Positions 24,080 through 33,086 of a stretch of 64,000 bases of DNA are shown here, piece after piece (position 1 is the first letter of the stretch; the number at the start of each line of letters is the position of its first letter). The position numbers were made by a program, and so were the translations under genes. The notes beneath the pieces were generated by a model, which saw nothing but the letters and a program-made list of their open reading frames with translations, did not search any database and was not told the origin of the DNA. Location of the stretch: positions 2,480,001-2,544,000 of the forward strand of contig OW818665.1 of NCBI GenBank assembly GCA_942493045.1, read 5' to 3'. Source of the stretch: Teretinema sp942493045. Its GTDB lineage: Bacteria > Spirochaetota > Spirochaetia > Treponematales > Treponemataceae.

Positions 24080-25993
24080 TTATACGTCAAGATTAGATAC
24101 GTAGACGGCGTTATCTTCAATAAACTTGCGCCGGGGTTCTACCTGCTCGCCCATCAGGGTGGTAAAGGTACGGTCGGCTTCCACGGTGTCGTCGAGGGTC
24201 ACCCGCATCATCATGCGGCTGTCCGGGTTCATGGTTGTTTCCCACAGCTGGTCCGGATTCATCTCACCAAGACCCTTATAGCGCTGAATATTGACCTTAT
24301 CAGGATCTTTATCGATCGTTTTCATGACTTTTTCTTTTTCAGTATCATCGTAGGCATAAACCGTTTTTTTGTCCCAGGAAATCTTATAGAGCGGCGGCAT
24401 GGCCAAATACACATGGCCCTGCTTAACAAGATCTTCCATGTAGCGGTAAAAAAAGGTCAACAGCAGGGTTCGGATATGAGAGCCGTCAACGTCGGCATCG
24501 GCCATGATGATAACTTTGTGATAGCGTAACTTACTGACATCGAAGTTTTCGCCGATCCCGGCTCCCAGACTGGCGATAATGGGCTGAAGCTTGTCGTTAC
24601 CGATAACTTTGTCTATCCGGGTTTTTTCAACGTTCAACATCTTGCCCCATAGCGGCAGAATGGCCTGATAGCGCCGGTCGCGGCCCATCTTGGCGGAACC
24701 GCCGGCTGAATCACCTTCTACTATATACACTTCACACTTTGAGGGATCCTTCTCGGAACAGTCCGCCAGTTTACCGGGCAGACCGGCGCCATCCATAAAG
24801 TTCTTGCGTCTGGTAGCGTCGCGGGCCTGCCGGGCCGCGATACGGGCCTTGGCAGCCAGCACGCTCTTTTCGAGAATGGCGTTGATTACGTCCGGATTTT
24901 GTTCCAGATAGAGGGTCAGCTGATCATTGACGTAGCTTTCTACAATGCCCTTAACTTCGGAGTTTCCCAGCTTTGTCTTCGTCTGTCCCTCAAACTGCGG
25001 TTCAGGCACCTTAACCGAAAGTACCGCTGTTAAGCCTTCACGCACGTCATCACCGGAAAGCGTTTCTTCCATCTTTTTGGCAAGTTTGGAGTTCTTCAGG
25101 AATTCGTTCAGAATCCTGGTTAAGGCGCTCCGGAAGCCGACCAGGTGGGTACCGCCCTCGCGGGTATTGATATCGTTAACAAAGCTGAACATGATTTCAC
25201 TGAAAGAATCATTATACTGCAGGGCAATCTCAACGATAACGTCATCTTTTTCACCGGTAATATAGACCGGCTCCTTATGCAGCACGGTTTTGTTTTCATT
25301 CAAATAGGAAACAAAGTGGCGGATTCCGCCTTCAAATGCAAAAACGATTTCCTTGGGAACCGAAAGCCGCTCGTCACGCAGTACAATACTGATACCACTG
25401 TTCAAAAAAGCCAGCTCACGCAGACGATTCGCCAAAACGTCGAAATTATAGGTGGTCGTTTCAGTAAAGATAGTCGGATCGACGCTCCAGCGGATGGTCG
25501 TGCCGCGTTTTTCGGTCTGACCGAGCCGCTTTATCGGTTCAACCGGAACGCCAATCTCGAATTTCTGGTAATGATCGTACCCGTCACGGGCAACAAAGGC
25601 TTCCATCCAGGTTGAAAGGGCGTTTACAACCGAAACACCGACACCATGCAAACCACCGGAGACCTTATAGGACCCTTTATCAAACTTTCCGCCGGCGTGC
25701 AGCCGGGTCAGTACCAGCTCGAGGGCACTGACGCCTTCCTCTTCATGGAGGTCTACGGGAATACCACGGCCATTATCTTCTACCCGGGCAATATCGTTTT
25801 TTTCGAGTACAACGGTAATGCGGTCACAATGACCGGCCATGGCCTCATCAATACAATTATCCACTACTTCATATACAAGATGATGCAAACCATCGGGTCC
25901 GGTCGAGCCGATATACATACCCGGTCTTTTCCGAACAGCTTCGAGTCCTTTTAATACGGTAATATTGTTTGCGGAATAGGAGGGCGAATTCAT
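24080..25993 (-). CDS. gyrB: DNA gyrase subunit B
   Basis: 637 residues. The GHKL ATPase domain is clear (VVDNCIDEAMAG, ARVEDNGRGIPV, GGLHGVGVSVVNAL), followed by the transducer and the TOPRIM domain (YIVEGDSAGGSA, IIMADADVDGSHI). The C-terminal segment has the usual QRYKGLGEMNPDQLWETTM. It provides ATP-driven strand passage with GyrA. AAGGA lies 6 nt before the ATG. It is divergent from dnaA across an 85-bp gap. Confidence 0.97.
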   Translation of the reverse strand: MNSPSYSANNITVLKGLEAVRKRPGMYIGSTGPDGLHHLVYEVVDNCIDEAMAGHCDRITVVLEKNDIARVEDNGRGIPVDLHEEEGVSALELVLTRLHAGGKFDKGSYKVSGGLHGVGVSVVNALSTWMEAFVARDGYDHYQKFEIGVPVEPIKRLGQTEKRGTTIRWSVDPTIFTETTTYNFDVLANRLRELAFLNSGISIVLRDERLSVPKEIVFAFEGGIRHFVSYLNENKTVLHKEPVYITGEKDDVIVEIALQYNDSFSEIMFSFVNDINTREGGTHLVGFRSALTRILNEFLKNSKLAKKMEETLSGDDVREGLTAVLSVKVPEPQFEGQTKTKLGNSEVKGIVESYVNDQLTLYLEQNPDVINAILEKSVLAAKARIAARQARDATRRKNFMDGAGLPGKLADCSEKDPSKCEVYIVEGDSAGGSAKMGRDRRYQAILPLWGKMLNVEKTRIDKVIGNDKLQPIIASLGAGIGENFDVSKLRYHKVIIMADADVDGSHIRTLLLTFFYRYMEDLVKQGHVYLAMPPLYKISWDKKTVYAYDDTEKEKVMKTIDKDPDKVNIQRYKGLGEMNPDQLWETTMNPDSRMMMRVTLDDTVEADRTFTTLMGEQVEPRRKFIEDNAVYVSNLDV

Positions 25994-26078
25994 TTTGTAT
26001 CCTTATATTGTAGAAACAGGTAATTTTTACTATACCGTCATTGTCAAAAAAAGTAAAGAAGGGGTATAATGGCGCTCT
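25994..26078. promoter_or_regulatory. gyrB-dnaA divergent promoter region; leaderless dnaA promoter
   Basis: Rightward: TTGTCA (26041-26046), 18-nt spacer, perfect TATAAT (26065-26070), then 8 nt to the dnaA ATG at 26079, with no ribosome binding site. Leftward a possible gyrB promoter reads TTTACT, 17 nt, TATAGT on the minus strand and overlaps the dnaA -35. No DnaA box was seen in this gap. Confidence 0.7.
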
Positions 26079-27509
26079 ATGGATACCTGGGATTACAGTA
26101 TTTTCTGGAAAGAGGCCTTGAGCCAATTTAAAAATGAACTCTCTGAACAAGAATTCGCCATGTGGTTTAATATGGAATATGAGTCTTCGGGTGAAGGCTG
26201 TATACAGGTTTCTGTTCCCTCGGCTTTTTACCGTGACCAGGTAAAACAACGCTATTTAAACCGAATTGAGAACCGGGTTTTTGAGCTTTCCGGCCAGCAC
26301 ATCAGTCTCAATTTTGAGGTCAAAGCCCGCAATAAAGAAGGGGCTGTTCCCGGTCATTCACCGGCAACGCCTCAAATTTCAGAGACTGCTCACCCGGATG
26401 TGGATAAAGAAGGCGGTCCGAAAATATTCAAAGCTGACCCAACTACCCGCTCAGCGCCTGGAAAAACCAGCCGCAGCCCTCACCCTAACCTGCGTCCGGA
26501 TTATATTTTTGACAATTTTGTCATTGGTGAAAACAACTCATTTGCCGCCAATGCCGCCATTGCCATTTCCCGCAACCCGGGGAAGGCCTATAATCCGTTT
26601 TTGGTTTATGGCGGTGTCGGGCTCGGTAAAACGCACCTGATGCAGGCTATCGCCAATATGGCCTGGATGCAAAGCGGTTGTAAGGTTATCTATATTACGG
26701 CGGAAAATTTCATGAATGACTTTGTTGTTGCCTTGCGCACTAACAAAACCCAGGATTTTAAGAACCGTTACCGGAATGTGGATATGCTGCTGATTGATGA
26801 TATTCACTTTCTACAGAAAAAAATTGAAACCCAGGAAGAACTTTTTCATACGTTTAACGCCTTGTATGACGCCAACAAGCAAATTATTTTCACTTGTGAC
26901 CGTCCAGTTTCAGAGCTTAAAAATCTGACAGACCGGCTGCGCTCCCGTTTTGAACGTGGATTAAGCGTGGATTTACAGCCTCCGAACTTTGAAACACGCT
27001 GCGCGATATTATCAAAAAAACTGGAATCAACTACAGTTCATATTCCGGAAGAGGTTATCCATCTTATCGCGAAAAACATCTCTTCGAACGTTCGTGACCT
27101 GGAAGCCTCATTAACCAAGCTGATAGCCTTTTCTGAGTTAACTAACCGGCCTATTACCCTGGAAACCGCCCAACAGCAGCTTCGGGACAGTTTTGGCTCT
27201 CCCAAGCAAAACAATGTGACCGTTGAAACCATTCAAAAAGTTGTAGCAGAATATTTTTCCCTGTCTTTTTCTGATTTAAAAGGTAAAAAACGCACCAAAG
27301 CGGTATCTTTTCCGAGACAGTTGGCCATGTTTATCGCCCGTGAATTAACTGAGTATTCTACTACAGAACTGGGAATGGAATTCGGAGGCCGCGATCATAC
27401 CACCGTTATGCATGGCTGCCAAACTATAGAAGCAAAATTGAAAGCAGATCCATCACTAATCACTATAATCCAGAAATTAAACAACCTGATTAAGGATTAT
27501 AACAGCTAA
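26079..27509 (+). CDS. dnaA: Chromosomal replication initiator DnaA
   Basis: 476 residues, normal length. Domain I starts WDYSIFWKEALSQFKNELSEQ; the linker (about 90-140) is variable. Domain III has Walker A GGVGLGKTHLMQA and Walker B MLLIDDIHFL; domain IV ends with the DnaA-box-binding signature FGGRDHTTVMHG. It melts oriC and loads the helicase. The start fits the family's usual N-terminus, so the absence of a leader is not due to a wrong start. The origin follows directly. Confidence 0.97.
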   Translation: MDTWDYSIFWKEALSQFKNELSEQEFAMWFNMEYESSGEGCIQVSVPSAFYRDQVKQRYLNRIENRVFELSGQHISLNFEVKARNKEGAVPGHSPATPQISETAHPDVDKEGGPKIFKADPTTRSAPGKTSRSPHPNLRPDYIFDNFVIGENNSFAANAAIAISRNPGKAYNPFLVYGGVGLGKTHLMQAIANMAWMQSGCKVIYITAENFMNDFVVALRTNKTQDFKNRYRNVDMLLIDDIHFLQKKIETQEELFHTFNALYDANKQIIFTCDRPVSELKNLTDRLRSRFERGLSVDLQPPNFETRCAILSKKLESTTVHIPEEVIHLIAKNISSNVRDLEASLTKLIAFSELTNRPITLETAQQQLRDSFGSPKQNNVTVETIQKVVAEYFSLSFSDLKGKKRTKAVSFPRQLAMFIARELTEYSTTELGMEFGGRDHTTVMHGCQTIEAKLKADPSLITIIQKLNNLIKDYNS

Positions 27510-27596
27510 AACCGCTTTCAAAATCTTCTGTATTACTTGTGCAATATATGCTATCATGCTGTGGAGTAATTCAGAAATGCTTTTTTTTCGGGAACA

Positions 27597-27735
27597 TGTT
27601 GATAAACAGGTATCACCGAACTCATACAATTGTGTGGTGTAAAGTCATACAATATAACAAGTTTTATTAGTTATGCACTATTCAACAGGCTCTACTAATA
27701 CTACTACTATTTATATATATATATTAGATTATATA
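27597..27735. other. oriC: Replication origin oriC (DnaA boxes, DnaA-trios, AT-rich unwinding region)
   Basis: The 250-bp dnaA-dnaN gap holds weak DnaA boxes TGTTGATAA (27597-27605, one mismatch on the reverse strand) and TTATGCACT (27671-27679, two mismatches). After a short GC-containing stretch comes CTACTAATACTACTACTAT (27692-27710), which on the other strand is a run of TAG/TAT trinucleotides as in bacterial DnaA-trios, and then a purely A/T run (27709-27728) inside an AT-rich block. The order box - GC spacer - trios - AT-rich matches the basal unwinding system described in Bacillus subtilis. Position between dnaA and dnaN supports the call. Confidence 0.82.
27622..27653. repeat. Direct repeat in the oriC gap
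   Basis: TCATACAAT occurs at 27622-27630 and 27645-27653, starts 23 bp apart. It is only distantly like a DnaA box and could be a lineage-specific protein site. Confidence 0.5.
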
Positions 27736-27759
27736 GACTAAGAGATAAACGGAGGATTT

Positions 27760-28863
27760 ATGAAGTTTAACTTTGACAGGGATGCTCTTCTAAAAGAAAT
27801 TGCCATAGCCCAAGAAATAATCGCGACAAAAAACGCTATTTCAATTTTATCCAATGTTATGCTTCAGGCTGAAAATGGAACCTTGACCATTAAAGCTACC
27901 GATATCAAAGTAAACTTTGAAACAAAAATTCCGGTAGATGTAATCGAAAACGGATCAACAACGGTTTTTTGCGATAAATTCATGAGCATTCTTTCATCAT
28001 TACCCCAAGGTGATATTGAGTTTGAACAAAATGATATTAAAATCACGATTAAACCGGCCAGCAAAAAAGCCCGTTTTCAGTTAAAAAGCATTGCCAGCGA
28101 TAAGTTTCCTGAATTTACTTCACCCAATAATTTATCCTTCTTTGAAATACCGGTAAAAGAATTCAAAGAGATGATACATCAAACTGTTTTTTCTGTGTCT
28201 GATGATGAAACCCGCTATTTTATGAATGGTGTCTACATGGAAAAAAAGAATGATTCTCTGCAACTTGTGGCCACCGATGGGCGTCGTTTAGCCTATATTT
28301 CAAAGCAATTTGGAGTTAGCATTCCGGATTTCAAGGCTGCCATTGTTCCACCTAAAATTTTAACGATAATCAATCGTCGCTCATCGGATGAAGGTTTGAT
28401 TGCGATTGCCGTCGGCGAAAAAAATATCTTTTTCCGCTTTGCCAATTACGAATTTGCCTCTGTATTGATTGATGGTCAATTTCCCAATTACAGCCGGGTT
28501 ATTCCTGAATCACAATCCCGTTCGTTCGAGGTTGAAACCAAGGAGCTTATGGAAGCTCTGAAGCGTGTTGCATTGCTGGTAGAACAGAAATCCCGCCGGA
28601 TTTATTTGACCGTAGCGCCGGGTACCTTGACTGTCAGTTCACAGGAAAGCGAGATTGGAACCGCCAAAGAAGAGATTCCCTGTAAATATGACGGAGAAGA
28701 ACTTACTATCGCCCTGAATTATTTATATGTTGAGGAACCGCTGAAAGTAATAGGCTCGGACAGAATCAAAGTGGAATTTACTGAGGCCATGAAGGCCATT
28801 ACCCTGAAATCTGAACCCGAAAAAGATTTCTTCCACATCGTCATGCCGATGCAGATGGAATAG
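27760..28863 (+). CDS. dnaN: DNA polymerase III sliding clamp (beta)
   Basis: 367 residues, normal length, with three clamp-fold repeats; it starts MKFNFDRDALLKEIAIAQ and ends in FFHIVMPMQ, a typical beta-clamp C-terminus close to the hydrophobic pocket that binds polymerase and MutS-type partners. GGAGG lies 6 nt before the ATG. It is the first gene rightward of oriC. Confidence 0.97.
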   Translation: MKFNFDRDALLKEIAIAQEIIATKNAISILSNVMLQAENGTLTIKATDIKVNFETKIPVDVIENGSTTVFCDKFMSILSSLPQGDIEFEQNDIKITIKPASKKARFQLKSIASDKFPEFTSPNNLSFFEIPVKEFKEMIHQTVFSVSDDETRYFMNGVYMEKKNDSLQLVATDGRRLAYISKQFGVSIPDFKAAIVPPKILTIINRRSSDEGLIAIAVGEKNIFFRFANYEFASVLIDGQFPNYSRVIPESQSRSFEVETKELMEALKRVALLVEQKSRRIYLTVAPGTLTVSSQESEIGTAKEEIPCKYDGEELTIALNYLYVEEPLKVIGSDRIKVEFTEAMKAITLKSEPEKDFFHIVMPMQME

Positions 28864-28874
28864 ACTAAAAATCT

Positions 28875-29948
28875 GTGCCTTTTTTATCCGTTTCTCTGGC
28901 CAATTTTCGAAATCTTGAAAATGGAACAATAGATCTCCTTGCCCGGGAGGTCTATTTTATTGGTGAAAATGGTCAAGGAAAAAGTAACTTGCTGGAAAGT
29001 CTGTATTTATCGGCCTATGGAGGCTCCTTCCGGACCAGAAATGAGATGGAAATGGTTAAGGAAGGCTCCGAAGGCTATTCAGTCCGTTCGATTTTTCGGG
29101 ATCAAAAAGAGCATACTCATACAATTTTTTCGCGGTTTGAAAACGGCAAAAAAAGAATCGAAAAAAACGCCAAAGTCATTCAGGACCGTAAAGAGCTGGT
29201 AGATACTATTCCTTGTGTGCTTTTCTGCCATGATGATCTGGATTTTGCTTCCGGCTCTCCTGAACGCCGCCGTTTTTTTATTGACCAGTCTCTGTCTATG
29301 TATGACGGCTCCTATATTGATGTGTTACGAAATTATAAAAAAATACTGAAAACCCGCAATTCAGTCCTGAAAGATAAAAACAGGGAATTACTGGATGTGT
29401 TGGACGCACAGCTCGCTGAAACTGGACTGGAAGTGGTGCGGAGACGGCATCACACTATTAAAGATTTTAATCAGGTTTTTGGTCGTCTGTATCAGCAGGT
29501 CAGCGGCATTGATAATGTTGAAATTGAGTATCTACCGTCATGGAAGCGGGAATCAGCAGAAAAAATATTGATTTATCTGGCTGAAAAACGTGAATATGAT
29601 CTTTCGATGTGCACGAGTATGAGCGGTCCGCACCGTGACAGGATCCGGTTTATGCGTAATAATACTTTATTCGTCCCAACGGCCTCGACCGGCCAGCGGC
29701 GGCTGTTGTCATTGCTGCTGCGGACTGCCCAAGCCCAATTTTACACCGAAACCACCGGCCGGTTGCCGGTTTTGCTGATGGATGATGTGCTTTTAGAATT
29801 GGATCCTGAAAAAAGACAGCGCTTTACGGCTATGCTGCCCGAATACGACCAGCTGTTTTGCACTTTTTTACCGGAAGAGCCCTACGAGCGGTACAAGCGC
29901 AGCACTACCCGGATTTATCAGATCAGGCAGGGAAGTTGGAATGAGTAA
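28875..29948 (+). CDS. recF: Recombination protein RecF
   Basis: 357 residues starting with GTG. The SMC-like ATPase shows Walker A GENGQGKSNLLES (about 31-43), the signature region TASTGQRRLLSLLLRTAQ and Walker B VLLMDDVLLELD. RecF helps load RecA at gaps. It starts 11 bp after dnaN, and its last 8 nt overlap the following gene, consistent with one operon. Confidence 0.95.
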   Translation: MPFLSVSLANFRNLENGTIDLLAREVYFIGENGQGKSNLLESLYLSAYGGSFRTRNEMEMVKEGSEGYSVRSIFRDQKEHTHTIFSRFENGKKRIEKNAKVIQDRKELVDTIPCVLFCHDDLDFASGSPERRRFFIDQSLSMYDGSYIDVLRNYKKILKTRNSVLKDKNRELLDVLDAQLAETGLEVVRRRHHTIKDFNQVFGRLYQQVSGIDNVEIEYLPSWKRESAEKILIYLAEKREYDLSMCTSMSGPHRDRIRFMRNNTLFVPTASTGQRRLLSLLLRTAQAQFYTETTGRLPVLLMDDVLLELDPEKRQRFTAMLPEYDQLFCTFLPEEPYERYKRSTTRIYQIRQGSWNE

Positions 29949-30411
29949 GGAAATCAAAAAAGCCGGTGAGGTAATCTCGGTTCTTTTTAACAATCTCAGT
30001 TCCCAGCAATTTGAGGATTCTTCGCGCCTTTTTAAAACCTGGAAAGACGCAGTAGGAGACCGGATAGCCGCGCACAGTCGCGTTCTGGATGTGCATAACG
30101 GTAGTGTAATTGTTGAAGTCGACCATCCCGGTTGGAACCAGATGATCGGTTATCGAAAACAGGCGGTTTTAACGCAACTTCAACATCAGTTTCCAGAGCT
30201 GGGCATTAAAACTATGTCAATCAGGGTAAAAACCGCTGAAAATATTGAATATCGACGCGTTGAAACCCAGGTAGGGGCCGGTTTACCCCGGCAAACCGCC
30301 GCGGAGGAGCCTGAATCCGATATACCCCTTGATAATGCTCTACCGGATGAACTTAAACAGGTCTTAAGCCGTCTGAAAGACAGTATCCGTAAGGGGAAAA
30401 GCGATCATTAA
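29941..30411 (+). CDS. DUF721 (DciA-like) protein
   Basis: 156 residues. The first about 95 residues hold the DUF721 pattern (FKTWKDAVGDRIAAHSRVLDVHNGSVIVEV then HPGWNQMIGYRKQAVLTQL); the C-terminal part is probably disordered with a basic helix. DUF721 proteins include DciA, which helps load the DnaB helicase in bacteria lacking DnaC, fitting its place after recF near oriC. The DciA role is inference. Confidence 0.85.
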   Translation: MSKEIKKAGEVISVLFNNLSSQQFEDSSRLFKTWKDAVGDRIAAHSRVLDVHNGSVIVEVDHPGWNQMIGYRKQAVLTQLQHQFPELGIKTMSIRVKTAENIEYRRVETQVGAGLPRQTAAEEPESDIPLDNALPDELKQVLSRLKDSIRKGKSDH

Positions 30412-30447
30412 TCTTTTGATGAAAGCCTTTCTTAAACATTAGGATAC

Positions 30448-30476
30448 TTGACCTCAGTATTTGGAACAGGTATACT
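30448..30476 (+). promoter_or_regulatory. rpmH promoter
   Basis: TTGACC (30448-30453), 17-nt spacer, TATACT (30471-30476). The start is expected near 30483, giving a leader of about 78 nt before rpmH with a ribosome binding site AAAGGAG. Confidence 0.75.
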
Positions 30477-30560
30477 TCGATGCCTGTCTTATACGGCAAA
30501 ACGTGAACATTTGAGTTTTTAAAGATAAAAACTCGTGCAAATAAAGGAGTCGCAAGTTCC

Positions 30561-30716
30561 ATGAAACGGACATATCAACCCAGCAAAGTAAAACGTAATC
30601 GTAAATTCGGTTTTCGCGCCAGAATGGCTACCCGTGGCGGTCGCCTTGTTCTCAAAAGACGTCGGGCAAAAGGCCGGTACAAACTGAGCATTTCTGACGA
30701 AAAGAAACCCTATTAA
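30561..30716 (+). CDS. rpmH: 50S ribosomal protein L34
   Basis: 51 residues: MKRTYQPSKVKRNRKFGFRA followed by RMATRGGRLVLKRRRAKGR is the L34 signature. It carries an extra C-terminal tail of about seven residues (ISDEKKPY region) beyond the usual 44. It is followed 13 bp later by rnpA, the classical arrangement. Confidence 0.97.
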   Translation: MKRTYQPSKVKRNRKFGFRARMATRGGRLVLKRRRAKGRYKLSISDEKKPY

Positions 30717-30729
30717 CACACATTGAGCC

Positions 30730-31077
30730 GTGAAGAGCTCAGGATTTTCTAAAGAGGAGCGATTAACGCGCTCCTCGGCTATTGAAACAGTCTTCCGAAA
30801 GGGAAAAAAATATAGCTGTGACGGGGCAAAACTGTTTGTCCTGGCCAATGGGTTGGAGCGGAACCGGGTGTTGTTCACCTTTCCACGAGGATATGGCACG
30901 GCAGTTCAGAGAAATTATTCCCGCCGACTAAGCCGTGAAGCCTATCGCCATCTAAAACAGAAAATCAGAACGGGTTTTGATTTAACCGTTCTTGTGTTTC
31001 CCGGTAATGATTCATTACCGGATCGGACGCAGCAATTTTTTGCGCTGATGCGAAAAGCAGAACTTTTAACGGAATAA
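30730..31077 (+). CDS. rnpA: Ribonuclease P protein component
   Basis: 115 residues with a GTG start. The central NYSRRLSREAYRHL segment corresponds to the RNR motif region of RnpA (usually KRNxxKRxxRE), and the N-terminus FSKEERLTRSSAIETVFRKG is typical. It binds the RNase P RNA and helps mature tRNA 5' ends. It lies between rpmH and yidD. Confidence 0.92.
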   Translation: MKSSGFSKEERLTRSSAIETVFRKGKKYSCDGAKLFVLANGLERNRVLFTFPRGYGTAVQRNYSRRLSREAYRHLKQKIRTGFDLTVLVFPGNDSLPDRTQQFFALMRKAELLTE

Positions 31078-31079
31078 TC

Positions 31080-31301
31080 ATGAATAAAATCTTACGTGTT
31101 TTTTTTCATGGATTGATTCGAGTTTACCAGAAATGGATTTCGCCCCTATTCCCGGCCTCTTGCAGGTATTATCCGACATGCTCTGCGTATGCGTACGAAG
31201 CAATTAGTAAACACGGCCCGTATAAGGGGCTGTGGATGGCTATAAAACGTATTCTGCGCTGTCATCCTTTTCATGAAGGCGGCTCTGATCCCGTACCCTA
31301 A
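31080..31301 (+). CDS. yidD: Membrane insertion efficiency factor YidD
   Basis: 73 residues. The segment SCRYYPTCSAYAYEAISKHG with three Cys is diagnostic of YidD, a small membrane-associated protein that aids YidC. It starts 2 bp after the rnpA stop. Confidence 0.95.
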   Translation: MNKILRVFFHGLIRVYQKWISPLFPASCRYYPTCSAYAYEAISKHGPYKGLWMAIKRILRCHPFHEGGSDPVP

Positions 31302-31322
31302 CCGTAAAGGAGCTTACGCAGT

Positions 31323-33062
31323 ATGGAAAAAAACACGCTTATTGCGATTGTATTATCTAGTTTAGTTATTATCGGGGCGTTTTTCGTCCAGACAGTTTTC
31401 TTTCCGCCGGAACCCTTCCCGGGAACAACGCCCACTACCGCTGAAGCCGCGACGGCCCTGCCTGTTAATGAGGCTACTCTGGCCCCGGCCGCCGCTACCG
31501 CTCTGCAGCAGGTTTTTGCGGACTCGCCGACCGAAACCCTTACCGAGGAACGCATTGTTCTTGAAACCGACCTGGTACGGGTGGAGTTTACCAACCGCGG
31601 CGGTGATATTATCTCTTATAAGCTAAAAGAACACTCGGACAAAGACGGCCTGGTAGAAATGGCTGACTTTGTAACTGAACGGAACCGGGCTTTTTCGGTT
31701 ATCCTCGGTGACGCCAATGGCCAAGTGATCGATCAGCTCTATAACGTAAAGCGAATCAGCGATACCGCCATCGGTTTTTACCGGGAAATGACCATCCTGA
31801 ACAGTGATGGGACTCAAGCCTCCTTCACCCTCGCCAAGCAGTACACCTTCTATCCCGGCGATTATATGTTCAAGTTGGACATCATTGTCGATGGTAAGGA
31901 AAATATGAACGGCCTGGCCTTCGGCAACGCGGCCTATACCATCAGAACTTCCCCGCAGATTGGACCGGAATGGCATCCCGGTGAAGACAAATACGAATAT
32001 CGCCGTTTTTATTATCAGTTAAACGGTAAGAAAAAAACCGTTACTCTGAAAGAAAACCAAAGCCGGCTGATCACTGACAAATTTACCTGGTCCGCGGTGG
32101 CCGGTAAGTACTTCACCCTGATCGCGCTTCCGGAAGTGCAGTTGGCCTCCGGTTACCTTACCACCCAAACCGCCGTAGAAAATCAGAATACCGCCCAGTT
32201 ATTTTTAACCAGATCTGCCTATTCCGGAAAAATGGTAACCGATACCTGGCGCTTTTATGTCGGGCCGCGTACCGAACGGAATCTTACCAAATATAATCTG
32301 GTTATGAACAACGCGCACGGAATTTCGGATGTCGGCATTGACGCTGTCGTTGAAAGTAGCGGTATTCTTGGCCCTCTCGAAATTGTGCTCAAAATACTGA
32401 TGGAGTTTTTCTATAAACTGATCCCGAACTGGGGTGTTTCGATCATTCTGCTGACTATTTTAATGCGCATGATTCTGTTTCCGCTGACTAAGAAAAGTTC
32501 TCAGGCGACCCTGAAAATGCAGGAATTGCAGCCCAAGATCAAGGAAATTCAGGACAAGTACAAGGCTAATCCCCAGAAAATGAACGAGGAAATGGCTAAG
32601 TTTTATAAAACCGCCGGCTATAATCCTCTTTCGGGATGCCTGCCGATGCTGATTCAGTTCCCGCTGATTTTCGCGATGTATAATCTGTTTAACAACTATT
32701 TTGAGTTCCGTGGCGCGCTGTTTATTCCCGGCTGGATTCCGGACCTGTCCCAGGGCGATAGCCTGATGGTGCTGCCGTTCACGGTCCCGTTTGTAAATTG
32801 GACTAATTTACGGCTTCTTCCGGTGCTCTATGTAATATCTCAAATGATTTTCGGAAAGGTTACCCAAACACCCGGAGCGGCCCAGAATAATTCATCCATG
32901 AAAATGATGATGTACGGTATGCCATTGTTCTTCTTCTTTATTTTCTATAATGCGCCGGCCGGACTGCTGCTGTACTGGACCTTCTCCAATTTGCTGACAA
33001 TGGCCCAGCAGGTTATTATTAACCGGATGATGCACAACAAGAAGGAAATTCAAAAAAAGTAA
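31323..33062 (+). CDS. yidC: Membrane protein insertase YidC
   Basis: 579 residues, the long Gram-negative form: an N-terminal membrane anchor (about 6-26), a large periplasmic beta domain (about 75-340) and the conserved core of five helices starting FYKLIPNWGVSIILLTILMR. The KYKANPQKMNEEMAKFYK segment and GCLPMLIQFP match YidC. It inserts and folds inner membrane proteins with or without SecYEG. Confidence 0.96.
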   Translation: MEKNTLIAIVLSSLVIIGAFFVQTVFFPPEPFPGTTPTTAEAATALPVNEATLAPAAATALQQVFADSPTETLTEERIVLETDLVRVEFTNRGGDIISYKLKEHSDKDGLVEMADFVTERNRAFSVILGDANGQVIDQLYNVKRISDTAIGFYREMTILNSDGTQASFTLAKQYTFYPGDYMFKLDIIVDGKENMNGLAFGNAAYTIRTSPQIGPEWHPGEDKYEYRRFYYQLNGKKKTVTLKENQSRLITDKFTWSAVAGKYFTLIALPEVQLASGYLTTQTAVENQNTAQLFLTRSAYSGKMVTDTWRFYVGPRTERNLTKYNLVMNNAHGISDVGIDAVVESSGILGPLEIVLKILMEFFYKLIPNWGVSIILLTILMRMILFPLTKKSSQATLKMQELQPKIKEIQDKYKANPQKMNEEMAKFYKTAGYNPLSGCLPMLIQFPLIFAMYNLFNNYFEFRGALFIPGWIPDLSQGDSLMVLPFTVPFVNWTNLRLLPVLYVISQMIFGKVTQTPGAAQNNSSMKMMMYGMPLFFFFIFYNAPAGLLLYWTFSNLLTMAQQVIINRMMHNKKEIQKK

Positions 33063-33086
33063 CATTAATGAGCCAGGAGCGTTTAT

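Noticed and set aside
24945..25615. Overlapping open frames antisense to gyrB
   Set aside because: No start signals, and composition follows gyrB codons in another frame.
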